Shown: positions 16,955-26,957, numbered from the stretch's first letter. The stretch: DNA of 58,680 nucleotides from Streptomyces sp. A0958 (GCF_004795035.1 NZ_SSBK01000039.1:1-58680), one strand, 5' to 3'. Numbers and translations are program-made. Notes: a model not told the origin generated them from the sequence alone.

Positions 16955-17550
16955 ATGATCAGGCTCATGGCCTCGGCGCGCGTCGCGGGGTCCCGGAGCT
17001 GTCCTCGGACGGCCGAGGTCAGCGTCTTCGCCCCGGGCTTGCGGATGCCGCGCATCGACATGCACATGTGCTCGCACTCGATGACGACGATGACGCCGCG
17101 CGGCTCCAGGATCTCCATCAGGGACTCGGCGATCTGCGTGGTCAGCCGCTCCTGCACCTGCGGCCGGCGGGCGTAGACGTCCACCAGCCGGGCCAGCTTC
17201 GACAGGCCGGTGATCTTGCCGCTGGTGGCCGGGATGTACCCGACGTGCGCCACCCCGCGGAACGGGACCAGGTGATGTTCACAGGTACTGAACACCTCGA
17301 TGTCCTTGACCAGCACCATCTCGTCGTGGCCCAGGTCGAACGTGGTCGTCAGGACGTCCTCCGGCTCCTGGTACAGGCCGGCGAATATCTCCTTGTACGC
17401 CCGCGCCACGCGCCCCGGGGTCTCCCGCAGGCCCTCGCGGTCCGGGTCCTCGCCGACGGCGATGAGCAGCTCCCGTACAGCGGCCTCGGCACGCTTCTCG
17501 TCGAACTCGCCGATCGGTCCCTGGCCGTCCAGCGTCACCGGGTCGGTCAT
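16945..17550 (-). CDS. folE: GTP cyclohydrolase I
   Basis: The protein is 201 residues from the ATG at 17550 (MTDPVTLDGQG), with GAGG upstream. It makes dihydroneopterin triphosphate, the first step of folate synthesis. The zinc and active-site pieces are present: FSTCEHHLVPFRGVAHVGYIP, LARLVDVYARRPQVQERLT and VVIECEHMCMSMRGIRKPGA. It is opposite in strand to folP-folB-folK and lies downstream of ftsH on the same strand. Confidence 0.97.
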   Translation of the reverse strand: MTDPVTLDGQGPIGEFDEKRAEAAVRELLIAVGEDPDREGLRETPGRVARAYKEIFAGLYQEPEDVLTTTFDLGHDEMVLVKDIEVFSTCEHHLVPFRGVAHVGYIPATSGKITGLSKLARLVDVYARRPQVQERLTTQIAESLMEILEPRGVIVVIECEHMCMSMRGIRKPGAKTLTSAVRGQLRDPATRAEAMSLIMAR

Positions 17551-17700
17551 GTGTGCCTCGTTCCTTGAGCCGTCACTGCGGGGGCATTCGCGCAGGTGTA
17601 CGGAAAAGCCGCGCCCCCAACAGGCTAGAACCTGGGGGGCGCGGCATCCATTCCGGGCCCGGTGGTAACCCCGTGACAGGGAACACACCGGGTTCGGTGA

Positions 17701-19725
17701 CTAGCTCTCGGGTCGCTCCTCGGGGATCGACTCGGTGGCCGGGACGGTGTCCGTGACCGAGCCGTTCGCCGTACTCGCGCCGTTGGTGAGGGCGAGCTCC
17801 TTCGGGGAGAGCACCGGCGGGCGGGTGGACGGTGTGCGCCGGGAGGAGCCGGTCCACGCGGGGCGGGCCGGGCGCTTGACGATCGGGGCGAAGATCTCGG
17901 CGATCTCCGCCTTGCCCAGGGTCTCCTTCTCCAGGAGCTGGAGGACCAGGGCGTCCAGCACGTCGCGGTTCTCGACGAGGATCTCCCACGCGTCGTTGTG
18001 CGCGGTCTCGATGAGCTTCTTGACCTCTTCGTCGACCAGCGCGGCGACCTCTTCCGAGTAGTCGCGCTGGTGGCCCATCTCGCGGCCCACGAAGGGTTCG
18101 GTGTTGTCGCCGCCGAACTTGATCGCGCCGAGCCGCTCCGTCATGCCGTACTGCGTGACCATCGCGCGGGCCGTTGCCGTGGCCTTCTCGATGTCGTTCG
18201 CGGCGCCGGTGGTCGGGTCGTGGAAGACCAGCTCCTCGGCCGCGCGCCCGCCCAGCATGTATGCCAGCTGGTCGAGCATCTCGTTGCGCGTCGTGGAGTA
18301 CTTGTCCTCCTCCGGGAGCACCATCGTGTAACCGAGGGCGCGGCCGCGGGAGAGGATCGTGATCTTGTGGACCGGGTCCGACTGGGGGGAGGCCGCCGCG
18401 ACCAGGGCGTGTCCGCCCTCGTGGTACGCGGTGATCTTCTTCTCCTTCTCGGACATGATCCGGGTCCGCTTCTGCGGGCCCGCCACGACGCGGTCGATGG
18501 CCTCGTCGAGCATGGCGTTGTCGATGAGCTTCTGGTTGCTGCGCGCCGTGAGGAGCGCCGCTTCGTTCAGCACGTTCGACAGGTCGGCGCCGGTGAAGCC
18601 GGGGGTGCGGCGGGCGACGGCGCCGAGGTCGACGTCCGGGGCGACCGGCTTGCCCTTCTGGTGGACCTTGAGGATCTCCAGACGGCCCAGCATGTCCGGA
18701 CGGTCGACGGCGATCTGCCGGTCGAAGCGGCCCGGGCGCAGCAGCGCCGGGTCGAGGATGTCCGGCCGGTTCGTGGCGGCGATCAGGATGACGCCGCCCT
18801 TCACGTCGAAGCCGTCCATCTCCACGAGCAGCTGGTTCAGCGTCTGCTCGCGCTCGTCGTGGCCGCCGCCCATGCCGGCGCCGCGGTGGCGTCCGACGGC
18901 GTCGATCTCGTCGACGAAGACGATCGCCGGGGCGTTCGCCTTGGCCTGCTCGAAGAGGTCACGGACTCGGGAGGCACCGACACCGACGAACATCTCGACG
19001 AAGTCGGAACCGGAGATCGAGTAGAACGGGACGCCCGCCTCGCCCGCGACGGCGCGTGCGAGCAGCGTCTTGCCCGTACCGGGAGGCCCGTACAGCAGGA
19101 CGCCCTTGGGGATCTTGGCGCCGACGGCCTGGAACTTCGCCGGCTCCTGGAGGAACTCCTTGATCTCGTGGAGCTCCTCGACCGCCTCGTCCGAGCCCGC
19201 CACGTCGGCGAACGTCGTCTTCGGGGTGTCCTTGGTGATCAGCTTGGCCTTGGACTTGCCGAACTGCATGACCTTGGAGCCGCCGCCCTGCATCTGATTC
19301 ATCAGGAACAGGAAGACGACCACGATGAGGACGAACGGCAGCAGCGAGAAGAGGATCGAGACGAACGGGGACTGCTTCGACGGCGAGACGGTGTAACCCT
19401 TCTCGATGTCACCGCTCTCGAACTTCTTCTGCAGCATGTCGGCGAGCTGGACGCCCTGGTTGCCGATGTAGCTCGCCTGGAACTTGCTGCCGGACTCGCC
19501 GGTCAGCTTCTGGCCGTCCTTCAGCTCAATCTTGAGGATTTGATCGTCACCGGTGGTCAGCTTGGCCTGCTCCACCTGGTTCTTGCTGATCGCCTGGATC
19601 ACCTGGCCGGTGTCCACCGTCTTGTAGCCGCCGCCAGAGCCGACGACATTCATCAACACGACCACGGCGAGGACGGCCAGCACGATCCACATGACCGGCC
19701 CACGGAAGTATCGCTTCACGTCCAT
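17701..19725 (-). CDS. ftsH: ATP-dependent zinc metalloprotease FtsH
   Basis: The protein is 674 residues from the ATG at 19725 (MDVKRYFRGP). Two membrane helices (about 10-28 and 121-142) flank the extracytoplasmic domain. The AAA+ domain has Walker A GPPGTGKT at 213-220, Walker B IVFVDEIDA and the pore-loop FVEMFVGVGA. The protease site is HEGGH at about 435-439, with the later Asp in the IEKATATARAMVTQYGM region. It degrades membrane and unstable cytosolic proteins. It is the usual hpt-ftsH-folE gene order. Confidence 0.97.
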   Translation of the reverse strand: MDVKRYFRGPVMWIVLAVLAVVVLMNVVGSGGGYKTVDTGQVIQAISKNQVEQAKLTTGDDQILKIELKDGQKLTGESGSKFQASYIGNQGVQLADMLQKKFESGDIEKGYTVSPSKQSPFVSILFSLLPFVLIVVVFLFLMNQMQGGGSKVMQFGKSKAKLITKDTPKTTFADVAGSDEAVEELHEIKEFLQEPAKFQAVGAKIPKGVLLYGPPGTGKTLLARAVAGEAGVPFYSISGSDFVEMFVGVGASRVRDLFEQAKANAPAIVFVDEIDAVGRHRGAGMGGGHDEREQTLNQLLVEMDGFDVKGGVILIAATNRPDILDPALLRPGRFDRQIAVDRPDMLGRLEILKVHQKGKPVAPDVDLGAVARRTPGFTGADLSNVLNEAALLTARSNQKLIDNAMLDEAIDRVVAGPQKRTRIMSEKEKKITAYHEGGHALVAAASPQSDPVHKITILSRGRALGYTMVLPEEDKYSTTRNEMLDQLAYMLGGRAAEELVFHDPTTGAANDIEKATATARAMVTQYGMTERLGAIKFGGDNTEPFVGREMGHQRDYSEEVAALVDEEVKKLIETAHNDAWEILVENRDVLDALVLQLLEKETLGKAEIAEIFAPIVKRPARPAWTGSSRRTPSTRPPVLSPKELALTNGASTANGSVTDTVPATESIPEERPES

Positions 19726-19919
19726 CCATACGGAGCGAAGTCGCCCCGTCCCTCCTGCCCGTAGGTAAATGCTGCTGTGAGTAAAGACTGTTCCTCGGAC
19801 GGTACCCCAGCATGGGCACCGGCGTCCGCCTCGGACGCCCGGCGAACCCGCCTTCGAAGGCTCAACGGCGGGGGGCCTGTGAGGGTTCCCGGTGTCCGCC
19901 GCGGCGGGGCCGCGGGGCC

Positions 19920-20474
19920 TCAGCCTCCGTAGACGTGCGGAGCCAGGGTTCCGACGAAGGGGAGGTTGCGGTACTTCTCCGCGTAGTCCAGCCCGTAGCC
20001 GACGACGAACTCGTTGGGGATGTCGAAGCCGACCCACTTGCAGTCGAGCGCGACCTTCGCCGCGTCCGGCTTGCGCAGCAGGGTGCAGATCTCCAGCGAG
20101 GCCGGCTCGCGCGAGCCCAGGTTCGACATCAGCCAGGACAGGGTCAGTCCGGAGTCGATGATGTCCTCGACGATCAGGACGTGCTTGCCCTTGATGTCGG
20201 TGTCCAGGTCCTTGAGAATCCGGACGACACCGGAGGACTGGGTGCCCGCGCCGTACGAGGAGACGGCCATCCAGTCCATGGTGACGGGGGTGGACAGCGC
20301 ACGCGCGAGGTCCGCCATGACCATGACCGCGCCCTTGAGGACTCCGACGAGGAGCAGGTCCTTGCCGGCGTACTCCGCGTCGATCTTCGCGGCCAGTTCG
20401 ACGAGCTTCGCGTCGATCTCTTCCTTGGTGAGGAGCACCGACTGGAGGTCGGTGCCCATGTCCTTCTCGTTCAC
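19920..20474 (-). CDS. hpt: Hypoxanthine phosphoribosyltransferase
   Basis: The protein is 184 residues from a GTG at 20474; the ATG at 20459 (MGTDLQSV) is an alternative with GAGAAGGA upstream. It salvages hypoxanthine and guanine to nucleotides. It has the PRPP-binding signature HVLIVEDIIDSGLTL, the flexible-loop region AVSSYGAGTQSSG, and the C-terminal purine-binding WVGFDIPNEFVVGYGLDYAEKYRNLP. Confidence 0.96.
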   Translation of the reverse strand: MNEKDMGTDLQSVLLTKEEIDAKLVELAAKIDAEYAGKDLLLVGVLKGAVMVMADLARALSTPVTMDWMAVSSYGAGTQSSGVVRILKDLDTDIKGKHVLIVEDIIDSGLTLSWLMSNLGSREPASLEICTLLRKPDAAKVALDCKWVGFDIPNEFVVGYGLDYAEKYRNLPFVGTLAPHVYGG

Positions 20475-20558
20475 CCGCGTCTCTTTCTGTGCCTGCCGGG
20501 TCCGGGGTGGAGCCCCGGGCCTGCGCGGCCGATCGCCCTGCGTGTCAGCCGCTTGTGC

Positions 20559-21641
20559 TCAGCTCTGCCGGATGACCAGTCTGCCACCCTGCCGCAGGGC
20601 TTCGACGCGGCCGGGGAGGTTGATGGCCTGCTGGCCGCGCCAGCCGGTGACGAGCCGGTCGACTTCCTCGATGTGCCGGGCGAAGAGCGAACCGGCCGGG
20701 GAGCCCGCCTCTATGGCGGCCCGGCGCAGCACCCGGCGGCGTACGGCAGGGGGCAGTGCGTACAGCTTGGCGCACTCCAGGCGGCCCGCGTCGTCGCGTA
20801 CGTCACGGTCCGCCGCGGCGGCCCAGGTGTCCAGGGCGTCGGCGTCGTCGCGGGAGAGCTGCGCGGTACGGGCGAGCGCTTCGACGACGCCTTTGCCCAG
20901 GGCCTTCTCCAGGGCGGGCAGGCCCTCGTGGCGCAGCCGGGAGCGGGTGTAGGCGGGGTCGATGTTGTGCGGGTCGTCCCAGACGGGCAGGGATTGGGCC
21001 AGGCACGCGGTGCGGGCGGTCTGGCGGTCGAGCTGGAGGAAGGGGCGGCGGTAGCGGCCGGCCGGGCCGGAGGCGGCGGCCATGCCGGACAGGGAGCGGA
21101 TGCCGGAGCCGCGGGCGAGGCCGAGCAGGACGGTCTCGGCCTGGTCGTCGCGGGTGTGGCCGAGCAGGACCGCGGCGGCGCCGTGGCGTTCGGCGGCGGC
21201 GTCGAGGGCGGCGTAGCGGGCGTCGCGGGCGGCGGCCTCGGGGCCTCCGTCGCGGCCGACGCGGACGGAGACGGCTTCGACCGGGCCGAGGTCCATGGCG
21301 GCGAGCCGGGCGGCGACCTCGGTGGCGCGGGTGTCGGAGCCGTCCTGGAGGCCGTGGTCGACGGTGATGCCGCCGGCCCGGACGGGGAGTTTGCGGGCCT
21401 CGAAGGCGAGGGCGGAGGCGAGCGCCATGGAATCGGCGCCTCCGGAGCATGCCACGAGCACCAGAGGGGTATCGGGTCGTTCGGGGAGTGCGGTGCGGCG
21501 GCTGCCCGCTCCGGCCTGTGCGAGCTCGGGGTGCGGGGCGTGCCCGGCGCGTTCGGTCTGTTCGGCGTGTTCGGCGATGACGTCGTGGAGTACGCGGCGG
21601 ACCGCCAGGCGTATCGCCGCGACCGCAGGATGGGGACCCAT
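20559..21641 (-). CDS. tilS: tRNA(Ile)-lysidine synthetase
   Basis: The protein is 360 residues. It converts the wobble cytidine of tRNA-Ile2 to lysidine so that AUA is read as isoleucine. The PP-loop motif SGGADSMALA lies near residue 65, followed by VDHGL, GHTRDDQAETVLLGLARGSG and the family-typical RPFLQLDR. The C-terminal part is short, as in other actinobacterial TilS. It is in the same run as hpt and ftsH. Confidence 0.95.
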   Translation of the reverse strand: MGPHPAVAAIRLAVRRVLHDVIAEHAEQTERAGHAPHPELAQAGAGSRRTALPERPDTPLVLVACSGGADSMALASALAFEARKLPVRAGGITVDHGLQDGSDTRATEVAARLAAMDLGPVEAVSVRVGRDGGPEAAARDARYAALDAAAERHGAAAVLLGHTRDDQAETVLLGLARGSGIRSLSGMAAASGPAGRYRRPFLQLDRQTARTACLAQSLPVWDDPHNIDPAYTRSRLRHEGLPALEKALGKGVVEALARTAQLSRDDADALDTWAAAADRDVRDDAGRLECAKLYALPPAVRRRVLRRAAIEAGSPAGSLFARHIEEVDRLVTGWRGQQAINLPGRVEALRQGGRLVIRQS

Positions 21642-21732
21642 GTCCGGTGCCCTTCGTGAAGTTCTGGAGGGGAGTCTCGGAGTGCCGGGACGGAAGAAGT
21701 GCCGTCACTCAGAGTGCGTCGATGGTGACAGA

Positions 21733-21756
21733 GCAATGCCGTTCACCGAGCATTGC
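21733..21756. promoter_or_regulatory. Inverted repeat upstream of tilS
   Basis: GCAATGC at 21733-21739 and GCATTGC at 21750-21756 form a 7-bp stem with a 10-base loop. It lies in the 200-base gap between the tilS start and the metalloprotease stop. It could be an operator or leader hairpin for the tilS-hpt-ftsH run, or a weak terminator of the upstream gene. Confidence 0.3.
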
Positions 21757-21841
21757 ACGCCTTCCCATGCCCCCACGGTCCCTCGGATGGGTGATTACCG
21801 GCGCGTTGCCTTCGGGTTCCGGGCCCGTGCGCGGGCCGTGA

Positions 21842-22975
21842 TCATGACTCTGCCTTACGGTGCACCCTCGTGATCCAGTCCTCGGGCCGGGCGATCTCGG
21901 CCTTGGTCGGGAGGGTGTTGGGCGAGGTCCACACGCGGTTGAAGCCGTCCATGCCGACCTCATCGACCACGGCGCGCACGAACCGCTCGCCGTCCCGGTA
22001 CTGGCGCAGCTTGGCGTCGAGCCCCAGCAGCTTGCGCAGCGCCTGGTCCAGCCGGCTCGCGCCGCGGGCCCTGCGCTGCTGGAACTTCTCGCGGATCTCG
22101 CCGACGGAGGACACCACCCCGGGGCCGACGCCGTCCATCACGTAGTCGGCGTGCCCCTCCAGCAGGGACATCACGGCGGTGAGCCGGCCGAGGATCTCGC
22201 GCTGGGCGGGGGACTGGACGAGCTCGACCAGGCTGCGGCCCCCGTCCTCGCCGTCCTCGCCCTCGGGGCGGCCTCCGGCGAGCGACTGGGCGGCCTCGCG
22301 CAGCCGCTCCAGGAAGGTCATCGGGTCGACGTCGGTCTCGTCCAGGAAGGACTGGATCTCGCCCTGGAGATGGTCGCGGAGCCAGGGCACCGCGGTGAAC
22401 TGGGTGCGGTGGGTCTCCTCGTGGAGGGCGACCCAGAGGCGGAAGTCGTGCGGGTCGACCTCCAGCTCGCGTTCGACGTGGACGATGTTGGGCGCGACCA
22501 GCAGGAGCCGTCCGCCGCCGTCGGCGGAGGCGGGCAGTTCGCGGGTGGCGGGGGCGAAGGTCTCGTACTGGCCGAGGACGCGGGAGGCCATGAAGGACAG
22601 CAGCATCCCGACCTCGACGCCGGTCACCTTCGAGCCGACCGCGCCGAGCACGGCGCCGCCCGCGCCGCCGCTGCGCCGTTCCTCCATCTTCTCCAGGAGG
22701 GGGCGCAGCAGTTCGCGGAAGCCCGCGACGTTCGCCTTGATCCAGCCCGTGCGGTCGACGACCAGGACGGGGGTGTCCTCGGGTTCGGTCCCTTCGGGGA
22801 TCATCCGGGTGAAGGAACGGACGTGCTCCTCCGCGGCCTTCGCGTGCCTGCGCAGCTCCGCGACGACTTCGCGGGCCTCCTCGCGGCTGATCTCGGGGCC
22901 CGGCCGCACAAGCCGGGTCGCGGTCGCGACCGCGAGGTTCCAGTCGACCATCCCTGCACCACCGATGCTCGTCAT
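21842..22975 (-). CDS. Zinc-dependent metalloprotease, DUF2342 family
   Basis: The protein is 377 residues; the ATG at 22951 (MVDWNLAV) is a possible later start. The zinc-binding motif is HEETHRTQF near residue 178, in the context WVALHEETHR, and a C-terminal conserved segment MDGVGPGVVSSVGEIREKFQQRR follows. These proteins are annotated as coenzyme F420 biosynthesis-associated or zinc-dependent metalloproteases in actinobacteria. Substrates are unknown. It sits between dac and tilS, its usual location. Confidence 0.88.
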   Translation of the reverse strand: MTSIGGAGMVDWNLAVATATRLVRPGPEISREEAREVVAELRRHAKAAEEHVRSFTRMIPEGTEPEDTPVLVVDRTGWIKANVAGFRELLRPLLEKMEERRSGGAGGAVLGAVGSKVTGVEVGMLLSFMASRVLGQYETFAPATRELPASADGGGRLLLVAPNIVHVERELEVDPHDFRLWVALHEETHRTQFTAVPWLRDHLQGEIQSFLDETDVDPMTFLERLREAAQSLAGGRPEGEDGEDGGRSLVELVQSPAQREILGRLTAVMSLLEGHADYVMDGVGPGVVSSVGEIREKFQQRRARGASRLDQALRKLLGLDAKLRQYRDGERFVRAVVDEVGMDGFNRVWTSPNTLPTKAEIARPEDWITRVHRKAES

Positions 22976-23024
22976 GCGTCAACCGTACGTGCTCGGCCCT
23001 TGATGCGGTGAGGTGTTGACCGGC

Positions 23025-24506
23025 TCATCGCTTGCCGGCGGCGAGCGCGGTGGCGAGTCCGTCGAGGGCCGCCTGCGCCTCGGAGGGGTCGGTGGTGCCG
23101 GATGCGAGGAAGGCGAAGGCGAGGAGTCTGCCGCGGGTGTCGACGACCGTGCCGGCGAGGGTGTTGACGCCGGTGAGGGTGCCGGTCTTGGCGCGGATGA
23201 AGCCGGTGCCGCCGGCCTTCGTGGTGTAGCGGCCGCTGAGCGTGCCGCTGAATCCGGCCACCGGGAGGCCGCTGAGGACGGGGCGCAGTTCGGGGTGGTC
23301 GGGGTCGGCCGACCGGGCGAGGAGGCCGGCCAGCAGGGCGGCGGTGACCTTGTCCTTGCGGTCGAGTCCGCTGCCGTCGGCGACGTTCACGCCCTTGAGC
23401 GGCAGACCGAGCTTCTTCAGCTGGGCGGTGACGGCCCGTCGGCCGCCGTTGAAGTCGGCGGGTTCGCCGGCGGCGATGGCGGTCTGCCGGGCAAGGGCCT
23501 CGGCGATGTCGTTGTCGCTGTTGGTGAGCGCCCGTTCGACCAGGCCGGAGAGCGGGGCGGACAGGTGCGTGGCGACGGTACGGGACGTCTTGGCGGCCCG
23601 GCCGGCGGCGGGGGCGGACCTGGTGGTGATCCCGGCGTCGTCCAGGAGTCCGGCGAAGGTGCGGGCGGCGTCCCGGGCCGGGTCCTCGCTGCGCGCGGCG
23701 GGGCCGCTGGAGGAGTTGTCCTGGCGGCCCTCGTTCATCATCAGGGCGCTCATCGGAGCGATGTTCTCGTTGGGGCCGATCGGGTGGTGCGAGGGCCCCG
23801 AGTAGCCGGATGTGTCGTAGTGGAGCCGTACGGAGGTGACCTTGCCGGCCTTCAGGGCGCGGGCGGTGTCGGTGGCCAGGGCGCGCAGGGCGGCCCGGTC
23901 GAGGGTGGGGTCGCCGCCGCCGACGAGGGTGACGGTGCGCTGGTCGGCGGAGGCGCGGACGGTGGTGGGGATGCGGTGGGCGGGGCCGAGCGCGGTCAGG
24001 GCGGCGACGGTGGTGGCGATCTTGACCGTGGAGGCGGGGGTCATGGGGGCGTCGGCCCCCTTGCCGTAGAGCCGCTTGCCGGTGGCGGTGTCGATGACGA
24101 CGGCGGCGCGCCGGTCGCCGAGCGCGTCGTTCTTCAGCAGGGGGTCCAGAACGGCGCTCAGGTCGCGCGAGGGACCGGCCGGGGCGTCCTGGACGGCGGC
24201 GGGGAGGGCGGCGAGGACGGCCGGGGCGCTGGGCGCGGGTGCGGGGCCCGAGGAGTCGCCGGAGGCGTGATGTGCGCCACCTGTACGGGAGCGGGCGGCC
24301 GCCCAGTCCTGCTCGGCCTTACGCTGACCCGAGTCCCAGGGGCCGGCGGCGAGGACGGCGCCGGCCGCGAGCGCCAGGCCGGCGACGGCGGAGACGGCCG
24401 TGAACTGCCAGTTGTTCGGTCCGCGACGCATGCCCGGACGGCCCGTGAGGGTTCCGCTCGGCTTGCCGGGCGGGTCGATCGACGGTCTTTCCACCGGCTC
24501 GGCCAC
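23025..24506 (-). CDS. dacB: D-alanyl-D-alanine carboxypeptidase/endopeptidase (PBP4/DacB, peptidase S13)
   Basis: The protein is about 493 residues. The GTG at 24506 is chosen because AAAGGGG sits about ten bases upstream; the frame is open further upstream. A single N-terminal membrane segment (FTAVSAVAGLALAAGAVLAAG) anchors or exports it. The penicilloyl-serine motifs are all present: STVK (active-site Ser, Lys), SDN in LTNSDNDIAE, and KTG in AKTGTLTG. It trims peptidoglycan peptides outside the cell. It is divergent from ppa. Confidence 0.93.
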   Translation of the reverse strand: MAEPVERPSIDPPGKPSGTLTGRPGMRRGPNNWQFTAVSAVAGLALAAGAVLAAGPWDSGQRKAEQDWAAARSRTGGAHHASGDSSGPAPAPSAPAVLAALPAAVQDAPAGPSRDLSAVLDPLLKNDALGDRRAAVVIDTATGKRLYGKGADAPMTPASTVKIATTVAALTALGPAHRIPTTVRASADQRTVTLVGGGDPTLDRAALRALATDTARALKAGKVTSVRLHYDTSGYSGPSHHPIGPNENIAPMSALMMNEGRQDNSSSGPAARSEDPARDAARTFAGLLDDAGITTRSAPAAGRAAKTSRTVATHLSAPLSGLVERALTNSDNDIAEALARQTAIAAGEPADFNGGRRAVTAQLKKLGLPLKGVNVADGSGLDRKDKVTAALLAGLLARSADPDHPELRPVLSGLPVAGFSGTLSGRYTTKAGGTGFIRAKTGTLTGVNTLAGTVVDTRGRLLAFAFLASGTTDPSEAQAALDGLATALAAGKR

Positions 24507-24592
24507 CGTTGACCAGCCCCTTTCGCGAGCACACATCTCCGTGAGGGACACTTAACCACCAGTCGTATGTGTTGATCATGGAGGAGCCACCC

Positions 24593-25084
24593 GTGGAGTT
24601 CGACGTCGTTATCGAGATCCCGAAGGGTTCGCGCAACAAGTACGAGGTGGATCACGAGACCGGCCGGATTCGTCTGGACCGTCGACTCTTCACCTCGACC
24701 AGCTACCCGGCGGACTACGGCTTCGTCGAGAACACCCTCGGCGAGGACGGCGACCCGCTGGACGCGCTGGTCATCCTGGAGGAGCCGACGTTCCCGGGCT
24801 GCCTCATCAAGTGCCGCGCGATCGGCATGTTCCGGATGACCGACGAGGCCGGCGGCGACGACAAGCTGCTGTGCGTCCCGGCGTCCGACCCCCGGGTGGA
24901 GCACCTGCAGGACATCCAGCACGTGTCGGAGTTCGACCGCCTGGAGATCCAGCACTTCTTCGAGGTCTACAAGGACCTGGAGCCGGGCAAGTCCGTCGAG
25001 GGCGCCGACTGGGTCGGCCGCGCCGAGGCGGAGGCCGAGATCGAGGCCTCCCGCAAGCGTCTTGAGTCGCACGGCGCGCACTGA
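24593..25084 (+). CDS. ppa: Inorganic pyrophosphatase
   Basis: The protein is 163 residues from the GTG at 24593, with ATGGAGGAG upstream. It splits pyrophosphate to drive biosynthesis. It has the family I signatures EIPKGSRNKYEVDHETG, YPADYGFVENTLGEDGDPLDALV (metal-binding Asp residues) and FFEVYKDLEPGK. The length is standard. A strong terminator follows at 25112. Confidence 0.97.
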   Translation: MEFDVVIEIPKGSRNKYEVDHETGRIRLDRRLFTSTSYPADYGFVENTLGEDGDPLDALVILEEPTFPGCLIKCRAIGMFRMTDEAGGDDKLLCVPASDPRVEHLQDIQHVSEFDRLEIQHFFEVYKDLEPGKSVEGADWVGRAEAEAEIEASRKRLESHGAH

Positions 25085-25111
25085 CGTTCCGCTCGCGGAA
25101 ACGGACCACTG

Positions 25112-25147
25112 AACGGGCGGTGCACCCTCACGGGTGTGCCGCCCGTT
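25112..25147 (+). terminator. Rho-independent terminator after ppa
   Basis: AACGGGCGG-TGCACCC and GGGTGTG-CCGCCCGTT pair into a stem of about 16 bp with a four-base loop, followed by a short T run (GTTTCG). Confidence 0.8.
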
Positions 25148-25252
25148 TCGTGTGCGCGCCCGCCCGGTGGATCAGCGCTCAGTCCCTTTGAGCGTGACCA
25201 TACTGGGCAGGAGCGCAGCCGAGGACGCGCAGCGGATGAGGAGCGAAGGCGA

Positions 25253-26950
25253 GTGGTGGCGGAACCGGGCGGACCCGATGACGAGAAGCCCCAGTCCGAC
25301 GAGGCGCACAGCGCCTTCGCCCGGCCTGCTGGGACCGACCGTCCCGCGGCGCCGCCGGAGGAGGACCACCCGACATCGGAATTCGCGCTTCCGGCCGGTC
25401 TGACGCCCGAGCCGCAGGGGCCGGGCTCCGGTCCGGGTACGGGTTCCGCTTCCGGGCCGGAGACGACCGGTTCGGCGTTCGCCCTGCCGAGCACGTACAG
25501 CGTGCGGGACTCCCCGCCGGCGTTCACTCCGGCGCACGGCATCCCGATGGTCCGGCTGACCAAGGAGGCGCCCTGGCAGGACCGGATGCGCACGATGCTG
25601 CGGATGCCGGTCGCCGAGCGCCCGGCGCCGGAGCCGGTCCAGCGGCACGACGAGGCGGGGCCCGCGGTGCCGCGCGTGCTCGACCTGACGCTGCGTATCG
25701 GGGAGCTGCTGCTCGCGGGCGGTGAGGGCGCCGAGGACGTCGAGGCGGCGATGTTCGCGGTGACGCGCAGCTATGGCCTCGACCGCTGCGAGCCGACCGT
25801 GACGTTCACGCTGCTGTCCATCTCGCACCAGCCGTCGCTGGTGGACGACCCGGTGACGGCGAGCCGTACGGTACGCCGGCGGGGCACCGACTACACCCGG
25901 CTGGCGGCGGTCTTCCGGCTCATCGACGACATCACCACGGTCGAGGGCGAGATCTCGCTGGAGGAGGCCTACCGGCGTCTCGCGGAGATCCGGCGCAACC
26001 GGCACCCGTATCCCGGCTGGGTGCTCACGCTGGCCGCCGGTGGGCTGGCCGGCGCGGCGTCCGTGCTGGTCGGCGGCGGCCCGCTGGTGTTCGTGATCGC
26101 GGCGCTGGGGGCGATGCTCGGTGACCGGCTGGCCTGGCTGTGTGCGGGGCGCGGGCTGCCGGAATTCTACCAGTTCGTGGTGGCGGCGATGCCGCCCGCC
26201 GCGATGGGTGTGGCGCTGACGCTGACCCACTGGTCGGACGTACGGCCGTCGGCGGTGATCACCGGTGGGCTGTTCGCGCTGCTGCCGGGGCGCGCGCTGG
26301 TGGCGGGCGTGCAGGACGGCCTGACCGGGTACTACATCACGGCCTCGGCGCGGCTCCTGGAGGTCATGTACTTCTTCATCGCCATCGTCACCGGTGTGCT
26401 GCTGGCCCTGTACGGGGGGCTTCAGCTGGGCGCGGAGCTGAACCCGGAGGCGCGGTTCATCACGCACGACCGGCCGGTGATCCAGATCCTGGCGTCGATG
26501 GTGCTGACCCTGTCGTTCGCGATCCTGCTCCAGCAGGAGCGGGCGACGGTGCTCGCGGTGACCCTCAACGGCGGGGTGGCCTGGGTCGTCTTCGGGGCGA
26601 TGGCCCGGACGGGCGGCCTGTCGCCGGTGGCCGCCACGGCGACGGCGGCCGGGCTCGTAGGGCTGTTCGGGCAGTTGTTCTCGCGCTACCGGTACACCTC
26701 GTCGCTGCCGTTCATCACGGCCGCGATCGGGCCGCTGCTGCCCGGTTCGGCGACGTACTTCGGTCTGCTGGGCGTCGCCCAGAACGAGCTGGACCGGGGG
26801 CTGGCCTCGCTGTCGACCGCGGTGGCGACGGCCCTGGCCATCGCCATCGGGGTGAACCTGGGGAGCGAGATCTCCCGGCTGTTCATGCGGGTGCCGGGCG
26901 CGGTCGGCGGAGCGAACCGCCGCGCGGCCAAGCGGACGCGCGGCTTCTGA
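25253..26950 (+). CDS. Threonine/serine exporter family protein (ThrE-like, DUF1212/DUF3815)
   Basis: The protein is about 565 residues from the GTG at 25253 (or 25256), preceded by GAGGAGCGAAGGC. An N-terminal Pro/Glu-rich region of about 130 residues is followed by the soluble ThrE domain (LDLTLRIGELLLAGGEGAEDVEAAMFAVTRSYGL) and then about ten membrane helices. It should export threonine/serine or small peptides across the membrane, driven by the proton gradient in the characterised relative. It is convergent with the DedA gene. Confidence 0.88.
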   Translation: MVAEPGGPDDEKPQSDEAHSAFARPAGTDRPAAPPEEDHPTSEFALPAGLTPEPQGPGSGPGTGSASGPETTGSAFALPSTYSVRDSPPAFTPAHGIPMVRLTKEAPWQDRMRTMLRMPVAERPAPEPVQRHDEAGPAVPRVLDLTLRIGELLLAGGEGAEDVEAAMFAVTRSYGLDRCEPTVTFTLLSISHQPSLVDDPVTASRTVRRRGTDYTRLAAVFRLIDDITTVEGEISLEEAYRRLAEIRRNRHPYPGWVLTLAAGGLAGAASVLVGGGPLVFVIAALGAMLGDRLAWLCAGRGLPEFYQFVVAAMPPAAMGVALTLTHWSDVRPSAVITGGLFALLPGRALVAGVQDGLTGYYITASARLLEVMYFFIAIVTGVLLALYGGLQLGAELNPEARFITHDRPVIQILASMVLTLSFAILLQQERATVLAVTLNGGVAWVVFGAMARTGGLSPVAATATAAGLVGLFGQLFSRYRYTSSLPFITAAIGPLLPGSATYFGLLGVAQNELDRGLASLSTAVATALAIAIGVNLGSEISRLFMRVPGAVGGANRRAAKRTRGF

Positions 26951-26957
26951 CCGGGTC